Below, in pieces: positions 1 to 11,300 of a stretch of 64,000 nucleotides of DNA (positions are counted from its first letter, which is position 1; each line of letters opens with the position of its first letter). Origin of the DNA: Nymphaea colorata (Eukaryota; Streptophyta; Magnoliopsida; Nymphaeales; Nymphaeaceae); NCBI RefSeq assembly GCF_008831285.2, contig NC_045141.1, positions 2,420,001 through 2,484,000 on the forward strand. Direction: 5' to 3'. Below the pieces are notes generated by a model. It saw nothing but the letters and a program-made list of their open reading frames with translations, was not told the origin of the DNA and searched no databases. The translations under genes were made by a program, and so were the position numbers.

Positions 1-194
1 AAACTTTTCATAATCCCAAAGACTTTTATCCTATGAAACGGCGATGATGAATCATCAGATGACTCTTCGAACGAAGAGTCGTGCTACTTGGGTGAGGTCC
101 TCCCCTTGGAAGAGTGTATGGTTGAAGGAGATTAAATTTGACCCTCTAAGAACTAGTCAATTACCTTTTCAAAAAGGGACATCTCAAAATGGGA

Positions 195-545
195 ATATTA
201 CCACGAAGAGGCTCTTTATATCATCGTCCAAGTCAACAGATGACTGTGTCACATGTATTGATCGATGGAGGAAGTGACTTAAATATTTGTCTTGATCTCA
301 TGGCCAAAGCATTGGGGTTTCATGAAGACAAATACCGCTCTGATGAAATCAAGATCTACGAATACGATGGCTGATGCATGAACAGTGAAGGTACCCTCGA
401 CATGAACCTGATCATTGAAAACACTAGTCATTGCATTGTATTCTATGTGGTGGATGTGCCACCATCATATAATTTGCTCTTGGGACGACCTTGGATCCAT
501 CAAGTACGAGGGATCGTATCCACTCTTCATTAGTGTCTCAAATGG
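195..545 (+). pseudogene. Gypsy aspartic protease fragment
   Basis: The reading LIDGGSDLNI near 256-285 matches the active-site region of Tat-type retroviral-like proteases (D-S/G-G type), and LLLGRPWIHQVRGIVSTLH near 475-530 matches the conserved end of the domain. A stop near 371 separates the two parts. The enzyme would cleave the polyprotein. Confidence 0.7.
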
Positions 546-1053
546 AATTTTGGCACATCAGTCATAACCATACGTGCTGAGGATCCGGCTGAAAGGTTAG
601 TGCAACCAATGCTCCCTAGGCCAACCGATTCGGTGGATGTACCCAGCATAAGAACAGCAAAAGATAGACATTTGGAAGAATGGATGCAGAAAATGAAGAT
701 AGGTGAATCATCAGGGAGTGTCCATACTATTTCAAGAAATCGTGCAAGTTTTCAAAAATACCCCTTGTATGTTCATTTCATGAAAAACCCTAAGTGATTT
801 CAATTGTTTCTGAAAGGTGGCTATCGTCCATTCACTGGCCTCAGGAAGAACAAGGACGGCATTCTACAGCCGATTAGTATCCCTTTTCAGATGAACACCA
901 AAGCACTAGGATATCATGAAGAAATTTGAAGAAGATCTTGTGGGTTGATAGTGTTCACCTTTGTTTCAAGTCCTCCCATGAATTTTGTAATCTTAAACTT
1001 TTTTTTGGTTGGTGTCATGAGAGGACACATTCTATGAATTCATAACTTTTCTT

Positions 1054-2610
1054 TTGATGTGCAATGCAAGTAATCTTTTGTCCAATTTCTTCCTTTATCC
1101 TTTTTTTTACAGGATCTCGGAACTCAACATGTCTCAATTTCTTCTCTTTCCTCAAAAGTCACCACAGAAAGCATTTATCAAACAAACAGTTAGTGAAATT
1201 GAATATATTACAGTACCAAAGTTAGAGTTACCAGAATTCACTCAGATTCAGAAACAAAAACATCCCTCGTCCATGGTTTATGATCCAATTGAAGAGATTA
1301 ACATTGAAACTAGTGAGGATCCTAAAATCCTTCAAATTGGTACTAGTTTGTCAATAGACGAGAAGAAAAGATTGGTGGACTTTCTTATAAGTAACCAAGA
1401 AACTTTTGCTTGGACTTATGGGGATATGTCAGGCTTAGACCCACAGTTGGTTGAACATCGTTTGCCGTTAAATCGTAATTGCAAGCCAGTTAAGCAAAAA
1501 TTGCGCAGGCTTGATCCTCAGCTAGAAGGGCCTGTAAAAGAAGGATTAGAGGACCTACTATGGGTAAAATTCATTTGTGTCGTCGATTACCCCGAATGGT
1601 TGACTAATATCATGGTGGTCTCCAAGAAAAATAGCAAAGCCAGATTATGCATTGACTTTCGAGATCCGAATAAAGCCACACCAAAAGATGATTATCCATT
1701 TCCAAACATCGATCTATTGGTTGATAGCACTGCAGGACATGCAATGTTCTATTTTATGGATGGATATTCATGCTATAACCAAATTAAATTAGCAGTCAAG
1801 TATCAACCTAAGACACACTTTTACTACACCCTAGGGGTAGTTTCTGCTACACAGTGATGTAGTTTGGGTTGAAAAATGTTGGAGCAACTTTTCAAAGAGC
1901 CATGACTACTATCTTCCATGACTAGATGCACAAAATCATCAATGCATATATCAATGACATATTGATTAAGTCTAAGGCAAGGGAAGACTACATTGAGACC
2001 TTCGCCTAGGTGTTTGAGAGACTCTTACAGTACACGCTTCGTTTGAATCCTCAAAAGTATGTGTTAGGGGTTGAGTCAGGTAAACTTTTGGGTTTCATGG
2101 TCAGTAAAAGGGAAATTGAGATGGATCTTACCAAAGATAAAAGTAATCATCGATATGCCACCACCTACTAATATCAGGGAACTGCGGAGTTTGCAAGGGC
2201 GAATCCAGTCCATCAGACTATTCATTTCCAATCTGGCCATGAGATGCGAACCATTCATCCAACTGTTGAGGAAATGTGCCAAGTTTGAGTGGGGTTTTGA
2301 ATGCCAACAATCATTTGAACAGATCAAGAGATACCTTCTAATTCCACAAATTCTAAAACTCCCGGTGTTGGGTAGACCATTGCTGCTTTACATAACAATG
2401 AATAAGTAAGCATGTGGTGGCTTTTTGGCACAATATGAGGAAGAAAATCGCATCGACCATGCAATTTATTACATTAGCAAAACTTTTGTCAAGTACGAGA
2501 AGAAGTACTCTCCAACAAAAAAACTTGTCTAATATTGGTTTGGATGTGTCAGAAGCTGAAATATTATTTGTTAGTTTGTGAGGTCAAGATACTCTCTAAA
2601 TTAAACCCTC
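1054..2610 (+). pseudogene. Gypsy reverse transcriptase and RNase H fragment
   Basis: The ORF at 1054-1857 carries the RT fingers and palm (KNSKARLCIDFRDPNKATP, then FMDGYSCYNQIKLA). The catalytic YVDD box reads YIND near 1951-1962, so one catalytic aspartate is lost. Downstream, with stops and a frame change, come the RT connection (MPPPTNIRELRSLQGRIQ, from about 2149) and the start of RNase H (ACGGFLAQYEEENR, from about 2411). Multiple stops confirm decay. Confidence 0.8.
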
Positions 2611-2819
2611 TTAAGTACATTTTGAAAAAGTCATTCCTTAATGGAGCATCGCCAAATGGCAAGTTTTGTTGATGCAGTATAATCTTGAATATGTGTCCCA
2701 AAAGTCAATCAAAGGACAAGCAATTACAGATAAGTTGGCAGACTTTCCCCAATGTGAGGAGATCAGAACTAATGATAAGTTTTCGGATGAACATGTACTA
2801 AGATTGAAAACGGTTTGGA

Positions 2820-3220
2820 TATAAAAGATGTATTTTGATGGATCTAGAAACGTGATGCGAACTGGTATAGACATTTTACTCATCACTTCAGAAGATGAAA
2901 TGATCTCATATTCTTTGAAACTCGACTTTTCATATACCCATAACATGGCTGAATATGAAGCCCTCATATAAGGACTTTGTTCTTTATTGGGTTTTTAAGC
3001 AAAAAAGGTGCATGTCTTCAGCGACTCTCAGTTTATTATAAACCAAGTGAATGGAGAATGACAAGTCAAAGACGAAAAGTTGGTGTCATATCAAGAGATC
3101 GCTACCTCCTTAATCTTTTAGTTTGAAGAAGCATAATTGGCTCACATAAAAAGAGAAGGTAACCCTATTGCAGATGGCCTCGCGAGCCTAGGATCAACCA
3201 TCACCTTTCAAACCAATGAA
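2820..3220 (+). pseudogene. Second (archaeal-type) RNase H fragment of the Tat element
   Basis: The reading MYFDGSRNVMRTG, then YTHNMAEYEALI, VHVFSDSQFIINQVNGE and REGNPIADGLASL gives the D-E-D order of an RNase H fold placed between RT/RNase H and integrase. That position is characteristic of Tat-lineage elements. There are in-frame stops after AEYEALI and at several later points. Confidence 0.65.
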
Positions 3221-3499
3221 GCAATCCGTTCTGTTGAAATTGGAAGATTGGAACACCTTGGTTTTGAAACAATGATGCATGTTCATCATATCTAAGAGGG
3301 GAATACGCCTTGGTACCATGTCATCAAAAGGTACATTGGAAGCAAAAAATTACTGACTGAAATTTCCAAAAATGAACAGAAAGTCATTCAGCGTATGTCA
3401 ACAAGGTACTTTATTCTTGCAGGGGTGTTATACAGATATGGGTTTACTACTGAATACTCTCGGTGCCTTGATGAAGATGATGCAAAGGAAGTTATCGAA

Positions 3500-4562
3500 G
3501 AATCACATAGAGAAGACTGTGGGGGTCATGTTGGTTACCAAACCCTCACTAAACAGATAATTCGATGAGGATATTATTGACTTACTATGCAAAAAGATTG
3601 TTACCAATTCATCAAAAGATGCAAACAATGTCAACTACACGCTCTAGTGATCCTTGCCCCGACCACTCACTTGCATTCGGTGACATCTCCTCGGCCATTT
3701 TCAATGTTGGCATTTGATGTAGTCGGACTAATATCCCACACAGCTTCTAATGGCCATAAGTATTTTCTTGTTGCAACAGACTATTTTACCAAATGGGTAG
3801 AAGTCACCACACTCAGAACAATGGAAAGACTTCATGTAGTGTCCTTCAAGCACAAAAATATTCTTTACAGTTTTGGAGTCCATCATGATATAGTATCTCA
3901 CAACGGGACTCATTTCAAGAATAAAAAGATGAGGCAGCTGTACAGCAGGTACCACATCATGCATCATTTTTTTGCTCCTTATTATCCCCAAGGTAATGGG
4001 GAAGCAGAGGCCACCAACAAGATCCTGATCCGCATACTGGAACAGACAGTAGAAACTGGAAGAGATTGGCATGAAAAGATGCATAACGTTCTATGGACAT
4101 ATCGCACCACTATGAGAACTCTAACAAATGCTACTACAGAAGAGCTAGTCTACGGAACAAAAGTACTTCTACCATTACGTTTGTTGAAACCCAAAACCCG
4201 CTTTGAAGTTCGCTTCTCTCATAGAGCTTTCTCTAACTCCATGTCAGCAAAAAATGCTAATGCAGCTCATTTTCTAAATGAAATGAGGCTAAAAGCGGCT
4301 GAACATGCTGAAGCGTATCGCCAAAGGGTGCCCAGACAGTTTGCCAAGTCAATTATCGAGAGACAGTTCAAAGTGAACGACTTGACCACGATTTGCGGTG
4401 TACCTCAAAGGATGGCCACGTGGTAAGTGGGCACCAAATTGGGAAGGCCCATATGTTATTAAAGAAGTTTTGCCCCGTAATTCATACCAACTGATTAATG
4501 CTGATGGGGTGGAACTTACTGATCTTGTCAGTGGCTTTCACCTTAAGAAATTCTATGTCTAG
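3500..4562 (+). pseudogene. Gypsy integrase fragment
   Basis: The HHCC zinc-binding part is readable around 3510-3640 (HVGYQTLTKQIIR, then CKQC). The ORF at 3587-4426 gives the catalytic core: FDVVG, TDYFTKWVE, then IVSHNGTHFKN where D becomes N, and FAPYYPQGNGEAEATNK. After a frame change, GKWAPNWEGPYVIKEVLP from 4413 to the stop at 4560 is the usual C-terminal GPF/Y-like tail. The D-to-N change at the second catalytic position would inactivate the enzyme. Confidence 0.8.
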
Positions 4563-5157
4563 TCCTCTTGTATTCATTTTCCAAATCAATGTCAAACATT
4601 TATGTTTTCACATTCAATTTACCATTCAATCTTGATTCCTCCCAATCGTAAAACATGACAATTATACTGGCGTATTTTTTTTTCACAATCATCATTATCC
4701 ATCAAGAAGAGGATCATATCACAATCAAATCAACTTAGCGATTAAGCTAAAAGATTTGATCAAGTGCGATCCGACCGCTAGGTTCGGTGCTTTTTAAAGC
4801 TTCAACCTTGTCATTAGACAATGGAATATTATAAGAGCAAGCGCAACTAGGTCGCTTGGCCAATGGCTTTTCGGAGCAACCTATGCATGTAAATGGTTAA
4901 ACCAGAAATACGAGGGCAACCTACGTAGGTAAGGGATCAAACCTACAATGCTAGCCAAGGCAACCTGTTTCAGGAGGGTTAAACTTGAATTCAATATTGG
5001 CAAACCCATGCAAGTAAGAGTTTAAACCTGCAATTTAAGCACAAAAAACCAATTGATGTGAAGAGGTAAGCCTCAAACATCACTTTGCACATATTTTGTT
5101 TGAAAAATTTGTGGTACTTATCTTTGTCACTAAGCACGGCTAGCACCAGCTTAGTAA
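4563..5157 (+). other. Non-coding spacer between integrase and 3' LTR
   Basis: There is no coding potential. The stretch includes AACCTACGTAGG-type repeats around 4880-4970 (GCAACCTATGCATG, GCAACCTACGTAGG), a feature I recall from untranslated 3' regions of Tat-type elements. It ends at the polypurine tract. Confidence 0.5.
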
Positions 5158-5171
5158 CAAAGAGGGGCATC
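5158..5171 (+). other. Polypurine tract of the gypsy element
   Basis: The sequence AAAGAGGGGCATC lies immediately before TGTAATCACC, the likely start of the 3' LTR. A purine run ending in GGGGCAT is the usual plus-strand priming site in Tat elements. Confidence 0.6.
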
Positions 5172-6299
5172 TGTAATCACCTCAAATTATTCCAAATGAT
5201 ACGCCCTTTTATCAAAACACAAAACCCAATTTTTGATCTAAATTGGTCCAAAGCCATGATCCAGATATGAATTAGATCGAAAACCTAAGTTTAGATCCAA
5301 ATCGAGCATTTCAGACCCAAAATTTGAATCACATTCGTAACGACAAAATTTAAGCAACACACGCGCGTGCACAGACCTCTCCCTTTTTTTAGACTTCGTC
5401 CTCGCACTGAAATATGTTTTTGAAGCTCAAAACTAAGCCGACCACTCTTTTATAATGAAAAAATCAGTTTTCTACATATTTTAAGCACAAAAAAAGGGTT
5501 TTATGGTGGTTTTATCTTATTTTATTCACTCTAATATCATTTTATTTAATTTAAAAAATAAAAAACATCATTTTTTGCCGCGTGACAAGCAGTCGCGCGA
5601 CCGTGCGTCATGCAACACGTGCTTGCTTGATTTTGTTTTGCGATCACGCAAGGCGATCGCGTGACACGATCGCCTGCGACGCTACAGGGAGCAGCAGCGC
5701 GTTGGGCGTTGTCGCGCGCTTTGTCCCAGCCTGCAACCGTGCATGCCCCCATTTTTTTCTCGCAAAAACCGCCAGCGGTTTTGGTTCCTTTGGGTGGGCA
5801 ATAGCCCTACCCACACCTCAAAAGGGTGTTTGCAAAGCTAATGGCCTATCCCCATTTAGTCAAAGGCTATTTTTTTGAAAAAAAAAAGAAAAATAATTCA
5901 AAATTCTTTGAAATTCGGCTGAAAATATTGTAAAATTCAAAAAAAAATCAAATTTTGAGTTTTGGCTCCAAAACTCTCTATAAAAACCATAATTATCCTC
6001 CCTCTTGGGTAAAAGCTAGCCCTTGGAGAAACTCTAGCAAATTTTCACTTGAGGACTTAGAATTTTCTTGACTCTCTTTCTCCATTTCCCTCTTCCTCTT
6101 TCATTCTCTCTCCCTCCCCTTCTCCAACCTTGGAGCAAACTTCATCAAACAACAACTCTTCAAGGCAGCACGAAGATCTCTTGGAGGCTACATTGTCGTC
6201 ATCCTATAGCTTCACTCAAGGAGACCTAAGATCAATCCAAGTTAAGGTGTTCATTTTCTCTAAGTCTTAATCATTTAGAGATATGTAACCCAAATCTCA

Positions 6300-6807
6300 T
6301 TCCATTTTTCTCTCTTCTTTCTCTTCCCATGGCCATATAAGATAGTCTTCAAATCTCTATTTTAGAGTCAAGAAGCTATGCTCGAGTGCACCGAGATCGT
6401 GGAAAAATGAAAAAATCTTTCATTTCGTGATTGAATCATATTCTCTCTTTTATTGAATATAGCATTATTTTGGTTTCTTCATTTCCTCCCTTCTTCATCT
6501 CCCCATGGCCATATAGGATAACCAAAAAATCTCTATTTTAGAGTCAAAAGTCTATTATTAAGTGTACCGGGAGCATGAAAAGGTGAAGTGATATTTCATT
6601 TCATGCTTGAATCAGGTTGTTTTATTGCTAGAATATAGTCTTGTTTAGTTTCTCTCATTTTTCTCTCTTCCTCATTTCCCCATGGCCATATGAAATAGCT
6701 TTCAATCTCTATTTTAGAGTCAAAAGTCTATGCTCGAGTGCACCGGAGCAAGAGAAGATGAGATGATATTTCTTTTCATAGTTGAATCATGCTCTCCTTC
6801 TTAGTTG

Positions 6808-6810
<3 letters not shown>
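6300..6810 (+). repeat. Tandem repeat, about 176 bp, three copies
   Basis: Copies begin at CCCATGGCCATAT near 6326, 6502 and 6678. Each then carries TCTCTATTTTAGAGTCAA, a GTGCACCG-like block and a TTGAATCA block. The copies are clearly diverged. The array lies in the presumed R/U5 part of the LTR. Confidence 0.75.

Positions 6811-6842
<32 letters not shown>
6811..6842 (+). repeat. (TC)n microsatellite
   Basis: An uninterrupted run of CT dinucleotides ends the third copy of the 176-bp repeat. Confidence 0.9.
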
Positions 6843-6845
<3 letters not shown>

Positions 6846-7461
6846 CTTCCTTGAATATTGTCTACATATTATCCATGCATAGTTGTTTGGTTTGCCATTT
6901 ATATGTGAATGTATGGCGAGAATAAGAGTGTGGTTTGAGGCTTTTTATCTTTATGTTAATTTTTGAGGTTAAGACTTGTCCAACCCGAGGAAAACCCTTA
7001 CAAAATATGTATATTTTAATATGCATTTGCATGTCATTTTGTTCGTTAGTTTCCTTTTTAATCATCCGATTATAAACCTTAATGAGTGTCTTATCATGTA
7101 GTTTGGTTCTCTTCCATACCCAACGGTGGAAGAAAACATATCCCTTTATAACAAACAAAATGACTATGTCCCATGTTCATACATAAAAATATATATATAT
7201 TTAAAATCACATTTTCCTAAACATTTCCAAAAGAAACTCTCTCTAATGCGGCCTTTGAGACATAGCTTAGACCATTGCATGAGTCCAAGCTCGCCTCCGG
7301 CCTACATCAAAACTTGAAGTCGGTTATTTCAAGCCATTTCTTGATTTTTATTCTCATGAAAACATGTATGTATATAAGTATTATATACGTATATGTGTAT
7401 ATAAATACCTTTTTTTATCTTTCTCTATTTATAATTTAACATATGTTTTTTTTAAATAAAC

Positions 7462-7466
<5 letters not shown>

Positions 7467-7538
<72 letters not shown>
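7467..7538. repeat. (TA)n microsatellite, about 72 bp
   Basis: A perfect TA dinucleotide run inside the presumed gypsy LTR. It is self-complementary and likely to be length-variable. Confidence 0.95.
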
Positions 7539-7539
<1 letters not shown>

Positions 7540-8523
7540 TTGTATTCCATTTTAAAATTTCTCTCTCTTTCTAAAATGATCTTCTCTTCTCTACTTGATC
7601 TAAACATCATTTTCATAAGCTTCATATATGTATACGAATATGTATCTTTCTCTTTTAAAATATTTGATTTTATGATTTTGAAAATCTCTTTCTTTCTCTA
7701 TATATCTCTTGGGATGTGGTCTTTCATCTTTTCCATTCTTTTGAATTTTCTTTCTCTCAAGTTTTTTTATTTACCGACTTCACCAAGACCACAAACCAAG
7801 TAATGACTCAATATTGAAATCATGCTTGATGGTCTTAAAAATTTTTCTTTCTTATATATGATAGTTATCAAAACAAAAATCTTATATGTATATTGTGGTA
7901 GGAATGTTTTGTTCTCTTCTAATCATATAAGATTAATGCATTCATGCATTCCACTCACTTGACATCACTTATGATCACAGACACATCTCCAAAAGAATTT
8001 AAGCAAAATGAGATGAGACTCTAACTATGTGATAATTGAATTAGAGCAAAATCTCAAACCTATTTAAAGTCTGAAGAGAACACTAAAGTGATTTCAAAAT
8101 GATTTCTCAAGCTTTCCAAATGATATTTACTATTTCACAATTCTAATTTTTCTCAAAATATTTCACATTCTCAAGTAATTCTTAAAAACTTTTTCAAAAA
8201 GTTTGAAACATCAAATCTTCAACATTTTATACACCGCATATAGAGTAAAAAAATGTTTAAGTCAAAATGAAATGCATCAATAATAAACATAGCCCGGATT
8301 GATTACTCCCGGTAAAGGAACCTGGAACGGTTGATCCTCATACCGACGGGCGAGTCCAATTCTTTCTCATTTTCAAAATAAAATCTCATTTTTCTGGAGC
8401 ACTCCTAAAACCAAAGAATTTTGGGAATGCGAACAAGCCTTTAGATGATTAAATTTCCCTTTATGATTGTTGACATTTGGCATCCTAGTGTTAACTTCAA
8501 AAAAATTATTAGCTGTCTAGTCT

Positions 8524-8890
8524 TGTTTACCTTTCAAATTGAAATAACAGATGTCAACAGCTGAGTGAACATTTACATCTAATCCCACGTTGCAATGGTA
8601 AAAAACAAAGAGTATTGTGGAATTTGTGCACATGTTTATGTGATAACATGCTTAAATATTTAAGATTGTGTATTTCCCTTTCTCTGTATTTCTCATTTTT
8701 TGCTACCGATTGCAAATAGGTCTTGGTGCAATCATGCAACCAACTTAGATGCTGCCCTAATGCCTTCGTTATAAACATATACAACGTCTCAACCCTTTGT
8801 ATTCCCTTGCTCTCCTTGAATAGTTGAATTCATTTACATTGATTATATTCATATTCCTTTTTATAAGTGGAAGTAACTGGTTTCAATTCT
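8524..8890. repeat. Direct repeat, copy 1 (second copy at 9580-9730)
   Basis: The block TTTCAAATTGAAATAACAG through CTAATCCCAC (8532-8590) recurs at 9586-9645. The block TGTATTCCCTTGCTCTCCT through the TTTACATTGAT run (8799-8870) recurs at 9650-9720. The second copy lacks the roughly 200 bp lying between the two blocks of copy 1. The origin is unknown. Confidence 0.7.
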
Positions 8891-9579
8891 TTTCAGCATT
8901 GGATTTTATGAGTTTTTGTAATTTTTTGTGTATGAGTAGTTGAGTACTCTTACAGCACCATTGAGAATAATTCTATTTTGAATACGTTTGAGAAATCATA
9001 TGGCTATTCATTTCTAATGTTTAAGTAAAAAAATATTTTATGACCATTGATTCAGACCAATTTATGTTAGCTAATATGGTTCAATTCATCAAATCATAAC
9101 AAAACAATACGGCTCTTTTAGCAATGCCAAACAACACTGTTTAATTGAGCTATTTCTGTCTCCATAATTTGTGAGCACAATCAGTCTTCTCTTTTTCTTT
9201 TATAGCAGTTTTTATTGCTGATATATGTTTCTCTTTGATGGGTCATTACCCTAGTAATTGAGCTTGATTGAGTGGTATTGGACTCATGCGGTGGGTCCAC
9301 TTCATTCTTTAACCATGAGAGAAAACGAATGATTCATACAACCATCTGCAAAAGTTGCATTTTGCTCTTAGAAAAGTTAAGTTAATCATTCAAAGCCAAG
9401 GACTGGTCCACATTGTGTCATGATCGATGCTTACCATCATGAAATGTAGCTTGCAATGGTTCAAGCAGGTCTCTATTATGTCTTGGCCCTTCTTTTTCCA
9501 GTTAGATAAAGACTAGGTTGCTAAATTCTGTTGGTGAAGGGTTGTTGAGTTTCCATTTAGGAAGTGGTAGGGTTGGCCA

Positions 9580-9730
9580 CAAGCCTTTCAAGTTGAAGTA
9601 ACAGATTTTAACAACCGAGTGTTGTTTACACCTAATCCCACCTTCCAATGTATTCCCTTGCTCTCCTAGAATAGTTGAATCCCTTTACATTGATCATATT
9701 AATATTCATGTTTACACAGTAAAAGGTCCA
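9580..9730. repeat. Direct repeat, copy 2 (internally shortened)
   Basis: This is the partner of 8524-8890. The two blocks found apart in copy 1 are joined here at CCAATG-TATTCCC, so either copy 2 has a deletion or copy 1 an insertion. Confidence 0.7.
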
Positions 9731-9807
9731 AAATATGTTTCAACTCATTTTAGAGTTCAATTTCAGCTTATACCAGCTATGTTCTAAATCTTCTGTTTCT
9801 TGGTAAT

Positions 9808-10062
9808 GTGTATGATAGGTTGGGCCCAGGATGTTGCCCCTTAGCAGTGGCTAAAGGTTTCAAGTGCACTGTAAGCAATCAAGGGGTTTGGTATTTGGAT
9901 CATCTAGACGTTCCTTGGGAGAAGTTTTACTTCACTGATAATGCAGCTCTATTGCCAAGGCTAGATTACTTTAGATGCTTGCTCAACCAGCAGGGAGTTG
10001 CAGCGGCTTCAGTCACAAATGACTGTGCTACATATTGTGCAACATACAAAGAAACAAATTGA
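9808..10062 (+). CDS. Unrecognised exon-like ORF (hypothetical)
   Basis: An open stretch of 84 codons has a protein-like composition (GPGCCPLAVAKG, WYLDHLDVPWEKF, LLPRLDYFRCLLNQQG). The surroundings look like intron: TTTCTTGGTAATGTGTATGATAG lies upstream, and TTTTTTGCAG at about 10184-10193 precedes a short coding-like piece (VANEFKKQNESLKGG then stop). I do not recognise the family. It may be a decayed exon of a host gene or a fragment carried by a transposon. Confidence 0.3.
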   Translation: MYDRLGPGCCPLAVAKGFKCTVSNQGVWYLDHLDVPWEKFYFTDNAALLPRLDYFRCLLNQQGVAAASVTNDCATYCATYKETN

Positions 10063-10394
10063 TGAAACTATATACAATGCTTCACTTATAACCCTTTGCA
10101 TTTTGTAGCTTGTAAGTGATTCAAGGATTGTGGTTCAGTGGTTATGTAAGTGATGTAGTGCAATAAATATGCTTCTGTCCTCTTTTTTGCAGGTAGCTAA
10201 TGAATTTAAAAAACAAAATGAGTCTCTGAAAGGAGGCTAAAGATGCTAAAGGTCATTGTATGATCATATAACTACGATAATACTCCTTATGTGTGTAAGA
10301 ACATTCAGTAGGGAAATTCTTCCAAATTACCTTTATTGGCATGGTATATTGTTGTTGTTTATGACAGATAATTTTATTAATTGCATCTGTACTA

Positions 10395-10541
10395 AAAGTT
10401 CAGCTGAAAGTGGGTTTTCAAGCCACAACTAAAAACCAGGTTTTGTCATCCAAACACAAAAACCAGGTTTTAAAACGTGGATTTCAAAACCAGGTTTCCT
10501 CAAAACTAGTTTTGAGGACTTGCAATCCAAACAAGGCCTTT
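10395..10541. repeat. MITE-like fragment with repeated AAAACCAGGTTTT motif
   Basis: Short inverted and direct copies of AAAACCAGGTTTT and CAAAACTAGTTTTG lie close together, and the stretch ends in TCCAAACAAGGCC, which resembles the ends of several plant miniature transposons. I could not find a matching terminal repeat, so both class and borders are uncertain. Confidence 0.3.
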
Positions 10542-10649
10542 GGATTTTGCCTAAACTTAAATATAAACACCCTCCTACACTTGGCTTGGATGACTTTCAT
10601 CCTTTTTCGTGATTGGCACTAGGCATTGGACAAGAATTCTAAACACTAT

Positions 10650-11300
10650 GCTCAGATACCAAAGTTGGCACCACTCAAATTTTGAAACCATTTTTTTTCA
10701 TAGATACAATAGAAACAAACAACGAGTCTTAAAAAGTAAAATCTTACGGTAATGACCAAAACAAAACATATCCAAAACATAGAAGGGCATACCAAGGACC
10801 AAGTGGAGCACAAACAAAAGACTATATCGACTCAAATGACAACAACCACAAAAAGTTCTAGACTCGACTCAATGCCTAGATCGCCAATACTAGTTCGTCG
10901 TAAAACTGAAGAAGTCCACCCAAATTCCCAACCAGAAGTGTAACATGGTTCGGCAAGGTATATATACTGACATATCAAAACAAAACAACATACATTTCAT
11001 GACCATTCTCATGAGCCATAGGCCTTATGCCACACCAGTAGAGCATCAAGACCCATCATGGTTACAAATTCACACCAACAGACCCACAACCACCAATCGT
11101 GATCATAGTAACAAACATCGGTAAAAAATCCCTGTAGACACAAACACATGCAGAACAAAACCAATCTTTGCTAGGCGGTCCACATAGACTGATTATAACT
11201 TGTAGTAAGGCTTCTTGAGATGTCCCAGATTGTCGCTGCAGTAGCAGGATCCAACCACCCAACCTTAGCCCAAGTGGTAGACCGGCCCCTTTAGGCACTC
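10650..11300 (-). mobile_element. Possible gypsy LTR with primer-binding site, minus orientation
   Basis: On the minus strand, TTGGTATCTGAGC (10650-10662) resembles the usual TGGTATCAGAGC primer-binding site. It is preceded by a sequence ending in GAGTGGTGCCA, as an LTR end in CA would be. The upstream minus-strand sequence (10670-11300) is T-rich and untranslated, as in Del/Tekay-type U5 regions. The far border and any second LTR were not found. Confidence 0.35.

Larger units (their letters stand above)
1..4562 (+). pseudogene. Decayed Ty3-gypsy (Tat-type) polyprotein, protease to integrase
   Basis: This is the 3' two thirds of a Ty3-gypsy retrotransposon polyprotein; its 5' part lies left of the window. 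In order I see an aspartic protease, a reverse transcriptase, RNase H, a second RNase H-like domain and an integrase ending in a basic tail with a stop at 4560-4562. The reading frame is broken by many in-frame stops and frameshifts, so the reading has to be pieced together from about ten short ORFs. The extra RNase H between RT and integrase is the known hallmark of the Tat lineage (Ogre/Retand/TatV). The product would have driven reverse transcription and integration of the element; here it is certainly dead. Confidence 0.85.
5172..8475 (+). mobile_element. Probable long 3' LTR of the gypsy element
   Basis: The start TG at 5172 directly follows the polypurine tract. A TATA box (CTATAAAAACC near 5978) precedes a pyrimidine-rich leader from about 6000, as expected for the U3/R boundary. 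Inside are a three-copy tandem repeat and microsatellites. I place the end at TGTTGACA (8475) because LTRs end in CA and the next bases resemble a primer-binding site. The 5' LTR is outside the window, so the length of about 3.3 kb cannot be checked by comparison. Confidence 0.45.

Noticed and set aside
5546-5878. Overlapping ORFs on both strands around a GC-rich patch with GCGATCGCG palindromes
   Set aside because: Inside the presumed gypsy LTR U3, no domain recognised, and the reading on both strands is explained by local GC content.
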